Source of the DNA: Pseudomonas chlororaphis
GTDB lineage: Bacteria; Pseudomonadota; Gammaproteobacteria; Pseudomonadales; Pseudomonadaceae
DNA length: 64,000 bases
Reading direction: 5' to 3'
Assembly: GCA_001023535.1 (NCBI GenBank)
Contig: CP011020.1
Span: 6,222,242-6,286,241, forward strand
Shown: piece after piece, positions 8,747 through 17,148 of the stretch
Layout: each line of letters starts with the position of its first letter
How positions within the stretch are numbered: position 1 is the first letter of the stretch
The notes under the pieces: model-generated
Databases searched by the model: none
The model's input: the letters and a program-made list of their open reading frames with translations, nothing else
Told to the model about the DNA's origin: nothing
Position numbers and translations under genes: made by a program

Positions 8747-9594
8747 CTCAAACCTATCCCCATCAATGGTTGAGTGAGCACCAACACCTTGGCCACAGTT
8801 TGTGCGTTGTCCTGGACTCGGAAAATGAGGGCCCGGCACGCCAGGCCTTTCTCAAGAACAGCCGACCCGATCAGTACCTAAGCGTCTATGGCCAAACCGA
8901 GGCCAGCGACCTCAACGATGCCGGCCCCTTTGTCTTTGGTTTCGATCAACCTGACGACCCGAACGTCAGCGAACTGCTCAGGCGCCCAGAAAGTCACTGG
9001 GGATGGCTGGCCAGCCTGCCCAAGGGAAGCCTCTTCCGGCTGGTCGAACACTGGCGTGAGCGAATGATTGTCGGAACGCGCCCTCATCAGGCGTTGTATC
9101 GCTTTCATGACAATCGGGTATTGAGCCGGGCACTTGAACACCTGCCCCTTGAGGCCTATCCCGCCTATCTCGGGCCAGCAATCAGCGTATGTTACTGGCA
9201 GGGCACGCGCTGGAAGAATGTCGATAACCCGGCCCCCGGTAAGCACCCGGTGCCAGACTCACCGCTTTGGTTAGAGGTGCCCTTCCCACGACCGCAAGCG
9301 ATGGAGGCCCGCCGGCTCAATGCACACCGGATTCTGTTGGCCGAGCATCTCCAGGCCTATGCCGAACTCGCCGAACAGCAGGCCGCTGATACCTGGTTGC
9401 AATCCGTACTCGATCTGGCCGAAACGTGGAACTGGCAGGCGCCTGGGCAGTTGGAATTTTTGCTGACCCAACGCCTGCGCACACTCGAACCGATGCCGCC
9501 GTACTGGCACGTACGTCCTGGCGAAGATCCCGACGAGCATTTTGACCGGGTTCGATCGATGGCGGACTTCTGGCAAGGAGGCGCACCGCTATGA
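8743..9594 (+). CDS. DUF4123-domain T6SS effector adaptor/chaperone
   Basis: This 283-residue protein belongs to the DUF4123 family (also called TEC/Tap), soluble adaptors that bind a specific effector and load it on the cognate VgrG. The N-terminal domain shows the typical strand (HSLCVVLDS), then WGWLASLPKGSLF, then YRFHDNRVLSRAL, which matches the family pattern around residues 80-130. The C-terminal part is helical. The ATG at 8743 overlaps the vgrG stop (ATGA), so translation is coupled; the frame is open upstream inside vgrG but that part is not family-like. Its position between vgrG and the lipase gene indicates that the lipase is its cargo. Effector specificity is inferred from linkage. 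Confidence 0.88.
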   Translation: MTQTYPHQWLSEHQHLGHSLCVVLDSENEGPARQAFLKNSRPDQYLSVYGQTEASDLNDAGPFVFGFDQPDDPNVSELLRRPESHWGWLASLPKGSLFRLVEHWRERMIVGTRPHQALYRFHDNRVLSRALEHLPLEAYPAYLGPAISVCYWQGTRWKNVDNPAPGKHPVPDSPLWLEVPFPRPQAMEARRLNAHRILLAEHLQAYAELAEQQAADTWLQSVLDLAETWNWQAPGQLEFLLTQRLRTLEPMPPYWHVRPGEDPDEHFDRVRSMADFWQGGAPL

Positions 9595-10361
9595 CGATCC
9601 TCCCGATAACGATTCTTGGCTTGGGCCTGGCGATCACGGCTGGCTGCATCTACAAGCCATCCAATACCTTCACATTCACCGCTGATCTGCCACCTGACTT
9701 TGCTTATCAGGCCATTGCCGTATATGTCCCTGCCAAAGGACAAACCTGCACTGTACCGGGTGGAAGAAATACCGAAGTTGGGTACAACCTGCACTGGCGA
9801 AAGCATTACCAGCCAGATTCGAAAATCGCCCTGTATCGAAGGGTCAGCGGCTGCCAGCTGGTGATTTACAGGATCAAGCTCGAAATCAATTCGGCCTACG
9901 GAGACGACTGGGGAGATATCAGCGGGGATGCCGCAACCGTTGCCATACGTGATGAGCTGGAGCCGCAATACAAGGGCACTTTCAGCGAAACGGGTGAAAG
10001 TGTCTTTTATGGTCAATGCCAGTGGCTGTTCCGCACCGCAGGGCCCAGGCGTCGCATCGTCAAGATCCTCGACTGCAAGGAAACCAATGCGCAAGGCGAG
10101 CTGCAAGTTGGTCGCCCGTTCTCCGCTTATACCCTGGATCAACTACCGGGCAAGACGCTCAGGATGAGGATCAACTTGGCGGAAGAGGAACGGCCCTACA
10201 TGCGCGACACCTGGGTGAAATTTCCTAACGGCTGGAAGCGCTGCCTCGGCAAGAGCTTCGAGGATCCATACGCATTCTGTTTAGGAAACCACAAGGACTT
10301 CAGTGGCTTTCAGATGCCGGACGGACAGAAATGCACCCTCTATCCAGGGTGCAGTGAATAA
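9591..10361 (+). CDS. Predicted lipoprotein, candidate T6SS lipase immunity protein
   Basis: This is a 256-residue protein with an N-terminal hydrophobic segment ending at a possible lipobox (I-T-A-G-C, Cys19); Thr at -3 is not ideal, so a lipoprotein fate is likely rather than certain. The mature part has several further cysteines and mixed strands, with no domain I can name. It overlaps the adaptor gene by four bases (ATGA) and precedes the lipase by 11 bases. Known T6SS phospholipase effectors are paired with periplasmic or lipoprotein immunity partners, so immunity to the downstream lipase is the simplest reading. That role is an inference from gene order and predicted location; no sequence motif proves it. 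Confidence 0.65.
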   Translation: MTILPITILGLGLAITAGCIYKPSNTFTFTADLPPDFAYQAIAVYVPAKGQTCTVPGGRNTEVGYNLHWRKHYQPDSKIALYRRVSGCQLVIYRIKLEINSAYGDDWGDISGDAATVAIRDELEPQYKGTFSETGESVFYGQCQWLFRTAGPRRRIVKILDCKETNAQGELQVGRPFSAYTLDQLPGKTLRMRINLAEEERPYMRDTWVKFPNGWKRCLGKSFEDPYAFCLGNHKDFSGFQMPDGQKCTLYPGCSE

Positions 10362-10372
10362 GGACATCAACC

Positions 10373-12559
10373 ATGACATCAATGCAATTGGAATTGGAAT
10401 CCCGGCTGGGCAGTCGCATTCTGAGCTGCCCCGTGAAGGGAAAATGGACTGGATTTCAACTCGTCGATGAGTTCGGCTCTGGCGAGCCTTACGCCGGACT
10501 GACTTACGTCGCAATCGATTCAGAAGGGCAAAAATACACGGACAACCTGGACTCCAACGGCATGGGTAGGATCAATGACCACCATGCGGGACCGGTTGCC
10601 CTGATCTTTGAGCAAAAATATCGAGGTCCCGAAGAGCTCTATTTAACGCTTCAAGGCAGGGATCACTACCCCTTGGAAATCACCGAACTCCAAGTCCGTG
10701 CCGAACAAACCCGTCACCTGAACAACAATGCCACCCGAACCCGAGAAAACCCTGCACAAGCCAGTGCGGACGATTTCTTTCAGGTGGAAGTACGTCATCT
10801 GGTCAAACACGCCGCTCACTTGCCTCCCGAGGTATATCGTCATTACCCGCTGCGCGGCGGCCCCGCACGACTGCTAGGCGAACATGGCAAATTCGGCGTG
10901 GCCTTGATGCCGGAAAAACATACGGTTTTGGAAGTGCGCCCGTTGCGAGCCCTGCGGCCCTTGTTATCACTGACTCCTGAATTCTGCGCGCTTAACCTGT
11001 ATCAGTTGGCCCTCATGTCGACACTGAGCTATTGCCCCTTCGGCCAGAAACCCGACCAACCTCCGATAAACACGCCGATAAGCTTCACTCTCCAACCCAG
11101 CGTCGGCAACTGGTTCGCGGATGGCCTGGCCAAATCCGAGGAGCTCTGGAAGCTAGGCCCAGAGCAACCAGAACCCTGCTACTACCCGCTGTACGAAGAT
11201 GTTCCCTACTCCAAACGCCTGGAGATCGTGCCGTTCGACATCGAACTCTATGCGGTGAACGACCCAAAACTGGGTGAAGAGCAGGAGCACCCTGCCAAGG
11301 TCCATTTTCTGGATGATCGTACGCTCGGCAAGGAAGCTACTGATACTCAAGCGTTCATTACCCACCATGACGAAGTGATCCTGATTGCCGTGCGCGGTAC
11401 ATCGGAAATGCTCGCTGACGGTTTGCGCGATGCCGATGCACTTCAAGTGCCATTTGAAGAGGGTGATGGCCAAGTACATCGCGGATTCTATGGCGCGGCC
11501 AAAAAAGCGGCGGCCTTTGTGACAAGTTATCTGGACCGGTTCCATACCGGGCAACAGCTATTGATTTGCGGTCATAGCCTGGGCGGTGCCGTAGCCCTGT
11601 TACTTTCTGAAATGCTGCGTCGCCGAGCAGGCTTTGACTACCGCATCCAGCTCTACACTTACGGCGCACCCCGTGCGGCTGATGCCACCTTCACAAAAAA
11701 TGCCGAGCCCCTTGCGCACCACCGCATGGTCAACCACAACGACCCGATACCCAGCGTTCCCGGAAGCTGGATGAACACCCGGGCAGGCGTTTATGGCACA
11801 GGTGCAGCACTGACTTTCGTCAACGTACCGGTTGGACTTTCGGTGTTCGTGGCGGGCATCACCAACTGGACAGGCGAAAACTACGCGCACCACGGCACCT
11901 TGCGACATTTCCTACCGGTTGAATTCGGTCGCCAGGAAAAGTCCTCGATCCTATGGACCCCCAGTTGCGACACCATCACCCAGCAAGCCGCCTGCCAGGT
12001 GGCCTTACAGCACCGCCATGGTTTGCCGGATCGCCCGTCGTTACTGGCTCAACTGGTCCATACCGGCAATCACTTCATGGTCCCGGGCTACATTCCCGCG
12101 TGCTGGGCAACGCTGCGTCGCTGGCAGCAAGCGCAAGCAGCCGGAGACACATTGGTGACAAAGCGAGAATATGAATGGGTGGCCAACGCATTGGCACGGA
12201 TTACCCAGCAACTGCGCAGCGAAACCCGTGCGATGGAACAGGGTGCTCCCAACGGGCGCAGCCACATTCCCATTAACGACGCACTTACCCACGAGATCGA
12301 CAAACTACGCACCACGCACGCTCGCCTGGCGACTTTACGCACCGCCTCGGTCAGTGAAAGAGACGTGTACGGCAGCGTGTCGGAGCGCCCCGAACAGTTG
12401 GCGCAAAGTTTGACCCGTTGGCAGGCGCACCCGCAGAACCGGCGGATGGTGCAATGGGCACCTACACCGACCCGGGACGCCGAAGGTGATGGGCTCAGAA
12501 ATGCCCATGGCTACTCCATTGGCAAACCCTATGCGCTGGATGTCGACTCCATGATCTGA
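10373..12559 (+). CDS. Class 3-type lipase, predicted T6SS antibacterial effector
   Basis: This 728-residue protein has a central alpha/beta-hydrolase domain of the lipase class 3 type. The nucleophile elbow is GHSLGG with Ser402; Asp457 (NHNDPIPSVP) and His506 or His507 (YAHHGTL) are the likely remaining triad members. A hydrophobic stretch at about 473-497 lies between Asp and His and may touch membranes. Residues 1-120 form a separate strand-rich domain (FGSGEPYAGLTY, DSNGMGRI) resembling the carboxypeptidase-regulatory-like domains found in T6SS cargo. About 220 helical residues follow the triad. There is no signal peptide, as expected for a T6SS substrate. The order vgrG-adaptor-immunity-lipase recalls the V. 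cholerae vgrG1-vasW-tseL-tsiV1 module (Tle2), but the family number is not proven. An AAGGAC ribosome site precedes the ATG. Confidence 0.82.
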   Translation: MTSMQLELESRLGSRILSCPVKGKWTGFQLVDEFGSGEPYAGLTYVAIDSEGQKYTDNLDSNGMGRINDHHAGPVALIFEQKYRGPEELYLTLQGRDHYPLEITELQVRAEQTRHLNNNATRTRENPAQASADDFFQVEVRHLVKHAAHLPPEVYRHYPLRGGPARLLGEHGKFGVALMPEKHTVLEVRPLRALRPLLSLTPEFCALNLYQLALMSTLSYCPFGQKPDQPPINTPISFTLQPSVGNWFADGLAKSEELWKLGPEQPEPCYYPLYEDVPYSKRLEIVPFDIELYAVNDPKLGEEQEHPAKVHFLDDRTLGKEATDTQAFITHHDEVILIAVRGTSEMLADGLRDADALQVPFEEGDGQVHRGFYGAAKKAAAFVTSYLDRFHTGQQLLICGHSLGGAVALLLSEMLRRRAGFDYRIQLYTYGAPRAADATFTKNAEPLAHHRMVNHNDPIPSVPGSWMNTRAGVYGTGAALTFVNVPVGLSVFVAGITNWTGENYAHHGTLRHFLPVEFGRQEKSSILWTPSCDTITQQAACQVALQHRHGLPDRPSLLAQLVHTGNHFMVPGYIPACWATLRRWQQAQAAGDTLVTKREYEWVANALARITQQLRSETRAMEQGAPNGRSHIPINDALTHEIDKLRTTHARLATLRTASVSERDVYGSVSERPEQLAQSLTRWQAHPQNRRMVQWAPTPTRDAEGDGLRNAHGYSIGKPYALDVDSMI

Positions 12560-12632
12560 CTCGAAGCATCCCTCGACCTACAGGCCTTGAATGCTCCAAG
12601 GCCCAGTCGATTAAAGCAGATGCCCCATCTGC

Positions 12633-13583
12633 CTACAGCGCAAACGGCAGCATCACACGAACCGCCTGCCGCTGCGCCAACCGCTGCTGAAACTCCATCG
12701 GGTCGTGGATCAGCACATCCTGCCCGGCGAAGGATTCGGCGGCGATCAAGCGCGACAGCCAGAAGCGCACGCACGCCACGCGCAGCAGGGTCGGCCAGAG
12801 GTCGGCCTCGGCGGCGGTGAACGGTCGCAGTGCCGCGTAGGCGCCCAGCAAGGCTCGCGCCCGTGGGCCGTCGAGCACGCCGTCGTCGTCCGAACACCAG
12901 TCGTTCAGGGCAATGGCCACGTCATACAACATCGGCCCGGAACAGGCGTTGTAGAAGTCGATCAAGCCGGTCAGGTGGGTGCCTTCGAACATCGCATTAT
13001 CGCGGAACAGGTCAGCGTGGATGTTGGCGCGAGGCAGCGCCAGGATGCCGACCTTTTGCTGAGCGATTTCTTCCAGCGCGGCTTCCAGCAACCGGCGGGC
13101 CTCGGCGTCGAGGTGCGACAGCAGTTTGGCGCCCTCTTCCTGCATCCAGTCCAGGCCGCGGTCGGTCTTGCGCTTGATCATGTTGTCACGGGTGGCCAGG
13201 TGCAGGTGCGCCAGCAATTCGCCGACCTGGGCGCAATGCTGGGCATTGGCCTGTTTGATGTGCTTACCCGCCAGGCGCGGTTGCAGCAGCGCCGGTTTGC
13301 CTGCCAGTTCCCGCAGCGCGACGCCGTCGGTGGTGCGCAAGGCGTACGGCACCGGCAGGTCGGCGTCGTGCAGCACGTCGAGCAGTTCGATGAAGAACGG
13401 CATTTCCTGCACCGGGCCGCGTTCAACCAGGGTCAGGACGAACTCGCCCCGCTCCAGGCTGATAAAGAAATTGGTGTTTTCGCTACCGGCGGCAATCCCC
13501 TGGAAATCAAGCAGGCGGCCGAGCCCATAAGGGGCGAGAAAGGTTTCCAGCTCGGGCCGGGCCAAGGGGGTAAACACAGACAT
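12633..13583 (-). CDS. thrB: Homoserine kinase ThrB
   Basis: This 316-residue enzyme phosphorylates L-homoserine, the step that commits aspartate-derived carbon to threonine. It belongs to the aminoglycoside-phosphotransferase-like fold used by Pseudomonas homoserine kinases. The N-terminal glycine-rich part contains GSENTNFF, the kinase catalytic loop is seen in RANIHADLFRDNAMF, and the metal-binding Asp is in TGLIDFYNACSGP. The protein is cytoplasmic. It lies downstream of the DUF2782 gene on the same strand, the order seen in P. aeruginosa (PA5494-PA5495), and converges on the T6SS lipase gene. Length and motifs are complete. Confidence 0.93.
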   Translation of the reverse strand: MSVFTPLARPELETFLAPYGLGRLLDFQGIAAGSENTNFFISLERGEFVLTLVERGPVQEMPFFIELLDVLHDADLPVPYALRTTDGVALRELAGKPALLQPRLAGKHIKQANAQHCAQVGELLAHLHLATRDNMIKRKTDRGLDWMQEEGAKLLSHLDAEARRLLEAALEEIAQQKVGILALPRANIHADLFRDNAMFEGTHLTGLIDFYNACSGPMLYDVAIALNDWCSDDDGVLDGPRARALLGAYAALRPFTAAEADLWPTLLRVACVRFWLSRLIAAESFAGQDVLIHDPMEFQQRLAQRQAVRVMLPFAL

Positions 13584-13604
13584 GGTTAAAAACTGCTCAG
13601 TTCT

Positions 13605-13626
13605 GGCGCCGCGGTGCAGCGGCGCC
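13605..13626 (-). other. GC-rich hairpin between the DUF2782 gene and thrB
   Basis: GGCGCCGC at 13605-13612 and GCGGCGCC at 13619-13626 are exact reverse complements around a 6-base loop. The stem is very stable but has no following T-run on the minus strand, so it is more likely to weaken read-through or block an RNA end than to be a full intrinsic terminator. Confidence 0.5.
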
Positions 13627-13642
13627 GATTAAAGTTAGGCAA

Positions 13643-13933
13643 CTACTTCCACTCGAAGATTTTCCAGGACGGAATCAACATGTCCGGCTGGTCCGAGCGG
13701 ATGAAGTTTGCATCTGTCCCGTCGGCGCGCACCAGGAAATACGGCGGTGCGCCTTTGGGCGTAACCTTGATCGCGTACAGGAAACCGTTTTGGCGGTACT
13801 CCTGGATGACCTTGTCCCCTTCCGTGCGGATGGTAACTTCCGGCTCTGGCGTTGGGGCATCGTCCGCGGCCATGACGGCCAATGGAACGGTTGCAAACAA
13901 GCCAGCCAGTAACAGGCGATTGAGTGTGCGCAT
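13643..13933 (-). CDS. DUF2782 family exported protein
   Basis: This is a 96-residue protein with a clear signal peptide (MRTLNRLLLAGLFATVPLAVMA, cleavage after AMA), so the mature form of about 75 residues is probably periplasmic. The mature part carries the DUF2782 pattern: EVTIRTEGDKVIQEYRQNG, then AIKVTPKGAPPYFLV. Function is unknown. It lies upstream of thrB and divergent from polA, the same arrangement as in P. aeruginosa, where it is a conserved hypothetical gene (PA5494). No cysteines or obvious catalytic residues are present. Confidence 0.85.
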   Translation of the reverse strand: MRTLNRLLLAGLFATVPLAVMAADDAPTPEPEVTIRTEGDKVIQEYRQNGFLYAIKVTPKGAPPYFLVRADGTDANFIRSDQPDMLIPSWKIFEWK

Positions 13934-14007
13934 GATAACCTTGTCCCTTTGTCGTCAACGGTCCCGCTATTCTAGCCCCGGACCCGCCGAAAAGGTTGAT
14001 CGTGCTC

Positions 14008-16776
14008 ATGAGCCAAGCCCCCCTCGTCCTGGTGGACGGTTCTTCATATCTGTACCGCGCCTTCCACGCGCTGCCACCGCTGACCACCTCCAAAGGCCTG
14101 CCCACCGGTGCGGTCAAGGGCGTGCTGAACATGCTCAAGAGCCTGCGCAAGCAGTATCCGGACAGCCCGTTCGCCGTGGTGTTCGACGCCAAGGGCGGGA
14201 CGTTTCGCGATGCGCTGTACGCCGAATACAAGGCCAACCGCCCGAGCATGCCCGACGACATGCGCGTGCAAATCGAGCCGCTGCATGCCAGCGTCAAGGC
14301 CCTGGGCTTCCCGCTGCTTTGCGTGGACAACGTCGAGGCCGATGACGTGATCGGTACCCTGGCCCGCAGCAGCGCGGCGGCCAATCGCCCGGTGGTGATC
14401 TCCACCGGCGACAAAGACATGGCGCAGTTGGTCGATGGGCACATTACCTTGGTCAATACGATGACCGGTAGCGCACTGGACGTGGCTGGCGTTAAGGAGA
14501 AATTTGGCGTCGCTCCGGAGCAGATCATCGATTACCTGGCGTTGATGGGCGATTCCTCCGACAACATCCCGGGCGTGCCGGGCATCGGCCCGAAAACCGC
14601 GTCCGGCCTGCTGGTGGGCGTCAACGGCGGCCTGACCGAGCTGTACGCACAACTGGACATCGTCGCCACCTTGCCGATCCGCGGCGCCAAGACCCTGCCC
14701 GCCAAGCTGGAAGAGCACAAGGAAATGGCGTTCCTGTCCTACGAGCTGGCAACCATCAAGACCGACGTGCCGTTGGACGTTGGCCTGGACGACCTGCAGA
14801 TGGGCGAACCGGACCACGAGAAACTCGCCGAGCTCTACACCCTGCTGGAGTTCAAGAGCTGGTTCGAGGAAAACCAGCGGGACGCCAAGCGCGCTGGCCA
14901 GGAGATCGTCGAAGTCAGCGACGAACAGCCCGGCGCCGCCGAGGCCCAGTACGAGATCATTCTTGAACAGGCGCAGTTCGAGGCGTTGCTCGACAAGCTG
15001 AACAAGGCGCCGCTGTTCGCGTTCGTCACCGAAACCAACGGCAACGACGCCCAGCATTCGCAACTGGTCGGTTTGTCGTTCGCGGTGGCGCCGTTTGAAG
15101 CGGCCTACATTCCGTTGACCCATTCCTACATGGGCGTGCCCGAGCAGTTGGACCGCGACACCGTACTCAAGACCCTAAAGCCGCTGCTGGAAGACCCCAA
15201 CAAGCTCAAGATCGGCCAGCACGCCAAGTTCGAAACCAACATCCTGGCGAACTGCGCCATCGGCGGGGACCAGAACAACGGCATCTTCGTCCAGGGTATC
15301 GCCTTCGACACCATGCTCGAATCCTACGTGTTGGATTCCACGGCGACTCGCCATGACATGGACAGCCTGGCGCTCAAGTACCTGGGCCAGAGCAAGACCG
15401 ATTTCCAGGACATCGCGGGCAAGGGGGTCAAGCAACTGAGCTTCGACCAGATCGCCCTGGAACTGGCCGGCCCGTACGCCGCCGAAGGGGCCGACGTGAC
15501 TTTGCGTCTGCACCAGGCCTTGCAGGAGAAACTCGCCGCCACGCCGAGCCTGGGCACGGTGTTGAATGACATCGAAATGCCGCTGATGCCGGTCCTGGCG
15601 CGCATCGAACGCCAGGGCGCGCTGGTGGATGCGAACCTGCTGGGTGTACAGAGCGTTGAGTTGGGCGAGAAGCTGGTGGCACTGGAGCGTGAGGCGTTTG
15701 CCATCGCCGGCGAGGAATTCAACCTCGGCTCGCCGAAGCAACTGGGCGTGATCCTGTACGAAAAACTCGGCTTGCCGGTGCTCAGCAAAACCGCCAAGGG
15801 CCAGGCGTCCACCGCCGAAGCCGTGCTCGCCGAACTGGCCGAGCAGGATTACCCGCTGCCCAAGGTGCTGATGCAGTACCGTTCGTTGAGCAAGCTCAAG
15901 AGCACCTACACCGACCGCCTGCCAGAGCAGATCAACAGCCGCACCGGGCGCGTGCACACCAACTATCAACAAGCCGTCGCGGCGACCGGGCGTTTGTCGT
16001 CCATCGACCCGAACCTGCAGAACATTCCGATCCGGACCGCCGAAGGCCGCCGGATTCGCCAGGCGTTCATCGCGCCCAAAGGCTACAAGCTGCTGGCAGC
16101 GGACTACTCGCAGATCGAACTGCGGATCATGGCGCACCTGGCCAAGGACGAAGGCCTGCTTCATGCGTTCCGCAACAATCTGGATGTGCACCGGGCCACG
16201 GCCGCCGAAGTATTCGGCGTCGAGCTGGAAGCCGTCAGCCATGACCAGCGTCGCAGCGCCAAGGCGATCAACTTCGGCTTGATCTACGGCATGAGCGCAT
16301 TCGGCCTCGCCAAACAGATCGGCGTGGACCGCAAGCAATCCCAGGCCTACATCGACCGCTATTTCGCCCGCTACCCCGGGGTGTTGCAGTACATGGAGCG
16401 CACCCGCGCCCAGGCGGCCGAGCAGGGTTTCGTCGAAACCATTTTCGGCCGCCGGCTGTACCTGCCGGACATCAACGCGAAGAACCCGGCCCTGCGCAAA
16501 GGCGCCGAGCGCACGGCGATCAACGCGCCGATGCAAGGCACCGCCGCCGATATCATCAAGAAGGCCATGGTGGCCGTGGACCGCTGGTTGTCGAACTCAG
16601 GGCTGGACGCCCGGGTCATCCTGCAGGTGCACGATGAATTGGTGCTGGAAGTGCGCGAAGACCTGGTCGACCAGGTCAGCACTGAAATTCGCCAGCACAT
16701 GAGCGCCGCCGCCACGCTGGATGTGCCGCTGCTGGTGGAAGTGGGCGTGGGTAATAACTGGGACGAGGCGCACTGA
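14008..16776 (+). CDS. polA: DNA polymerase I
   Basis: DNA polymerase I fills gaps and removes RNA primers in replication and repair. The ATG at 14008 (MSQAPLVLVDGSS) gives 922 residues and matches the family start; a TTG 12 bases upstream is less likely. The 5' nuclease domain is complete (LVDGSSYLYRAF, VEADDVIGTLA, STGDKDM, GDSSDNIPGVPG). The polymerase domain has ADYSQIELRIMAHL, RRSAKAINFGLIYG and QVHDELVLE. In the 3'-5' exonuclease domain, aligned by eye to the E. coli enzyme, the Asp355 position is Val340 (FAFVTET) and the Asp501 position is Gly494 (YAAEGADV), while Glu342, Asp434 and Tyr490 are kept. Proofreading is therefore predicted to be weak or absent. The gene is transcribed alone, away from DUF2782 and thrB. 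Confidence 0.97.
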   Translation: MSQAPLVLVDGSSYLYRAFHALPPLTTSKGLPTGAVKGVLNMLKSLRKQYPDSPFAVVFDAKGGTFRDALYAEYKANRPSMPDDMRVQIEPLHASVKALGFPLLCVDNVEADDVIGTLARSSAAANRPVVISTGDKDMAQLVDGHITLVNTMTGSALDVAGVKEKFGVAPEQIIDYLALMGDSSDNIPGVPGIGPKTASGLLVGVNGGLTELYAQLDIVATLPIRGAKTLPAKLEEHKEMAFLSYELATIKTDVPLDVGLDDLQMGEPDHEKLAELYTLLEFKSWFEENQRDAKRAGQEIVEVSDEQPGAAEAQYEIILEQAQFEALLDKLNKAPLFAFVTETNGNDAQHSQLVGLSFAVAPFEAAYIPLTHSYMGVPEQLDRDTVLKTLKPLLEDPNKLKIGQHAKFETNILANCAIGGDQNNGIFVQGIAFDTMLESYVLDSTATRHDMDSLALKYLGQSKTDFQDIAGKGVKQLSFDQIALELAGPYAAEGADVTLRLHQALQEKLAATPSLGTVLNDIEMPLMPVLARIERQGALVDANLLGVQSVELGEKLVALEREAFAIAGEEFNLGSPKQLGVILYEKLGLPVLSKTAKGQASTAEAVLAELAEQDYPLPKVLMQYRSLSKLKSTYTDRLPEQINSRTGRVHTNYQQAVAATGRLSSIDPNLQNIPIRTAEGRRIRQAFIAPKGYKLLAADYSQIELRIMAHLAKDEGLLHAFRNNLDVHRATAAEVFGVELEAVSHDQRRSAKAINFGLIYGMSAFGLAKQIGVDRKQSQAYIDRYFARYPGVLQYMERTRAQAAEQGFVETIFGRRLYLPDINAKNPALRKGAERTAINAPMQGTAADIIKKAMVAVDRWLSNSGLDARVILQVHDELVLEVREDLVDQVSTEIRQHMSAAATLDVPLLVEVGVGNNWDEAH

Positions 16777-16803
16777 TAGGTCTGCCGGTGGCGCTAGAAC
16801 AGC

Positions 16804-16900
16804 CTGTGGCGAGGGAGCTTGCTCCCGCTGGGTGGCGCAGCCGCCCCCAACATTTTGTGAGCGCTTCGCGCTCAAGCGGGAGCAAGCTCCCTCGCCACAG
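16804..16900. repeat. REPIN (paired REP palindromes, family A)
   Basis: Two arms of 26 bases, at 16804-16829 and 16875-16900, are exact reverse complements; each contains the core GTGGCGAGGGAGCTTGCTCC or its complement. The pair with a 45-base spacer is the usual REPIN form in fluorescent pseudomonads. The spacer holds a smaller hairpin (GAGCGCTTCGCGCTC). It follows polA and can fold into a large stem at the 3' end of the polA mRNA. Confidence 0.9.
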
Positions 16901-16969
16901 AAAGCACTGCGCAACCGGCAAAAACGTTTAAGTTCGGAAAAGCCCTACGGTTATTTCCAAAAATAATCT

Positions 16970-16997
16970 GAACTAAACCCGTGAATTGCCACTCAGA
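16970..16997 (+). promoter_or_regulatory. Candidate sigma-22 (AlgU) promoter of ErsA
   Basis: GAACTA at 16970-16975 and TCAGA at 16993-16997 are separated by 17 bases. This is close to the AlgU/RpoE-type consensus GAACTT-N16/17-TCTGA. It lies just upstream of the predicted ErsA 5' end, and ErsA is known to depend on sigma-22 in P. aeruginosa. The match is imperfect (one base off in each element). Confidence 0.55.
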
Positions 16998-17003
16998 GAT
17001 TTT

Positions 17004-17134
17004 GAATGGCTGGTGAAGCCCTTCAATGCTCCTATGTTGTGTTAAGTGTTGGCAGATATCTGGACCCCGCCCTAGCGGTCCGGAACTTGGACCCCGAACT
17101 TCCCCCTCCCCATACGAAGTCCGGGGTTTTTTTT
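17004..17134 (+). ncRNA. ersA: ErsA (Spot 42-like) small regulatory RNA
   Basis: The polA-engB gap contains a predicted small RNA of about 131 bases, matching ErsA in place, size and design. ErsA is an Hfq-associated, envelope-stress-induced regulator of Pseudomonas that base-pairs with mRNAs such as algC. Visible elements are a central hairpin (GGACC...GGTCC, 17062-17081), a C-rich single-stranded stretch (TTCCCCCTCCCC, 17100-17111), and a final stem pairing CCCCGAACTTC with GAAGTCCGGGG followed by eight T residues (17127-17134). The C-rich run lies in the loop of that terminal stem and is the kind of segment ErsA uses for pairing. The 3' end is well defined; the 5' end is estimated from the promoter and may be off by several bases. 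Identification rests on recognition, not a covariance search. Confidence 0.8.
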
Positions 17135-17148
17135 GCCTGCGATTTGGC

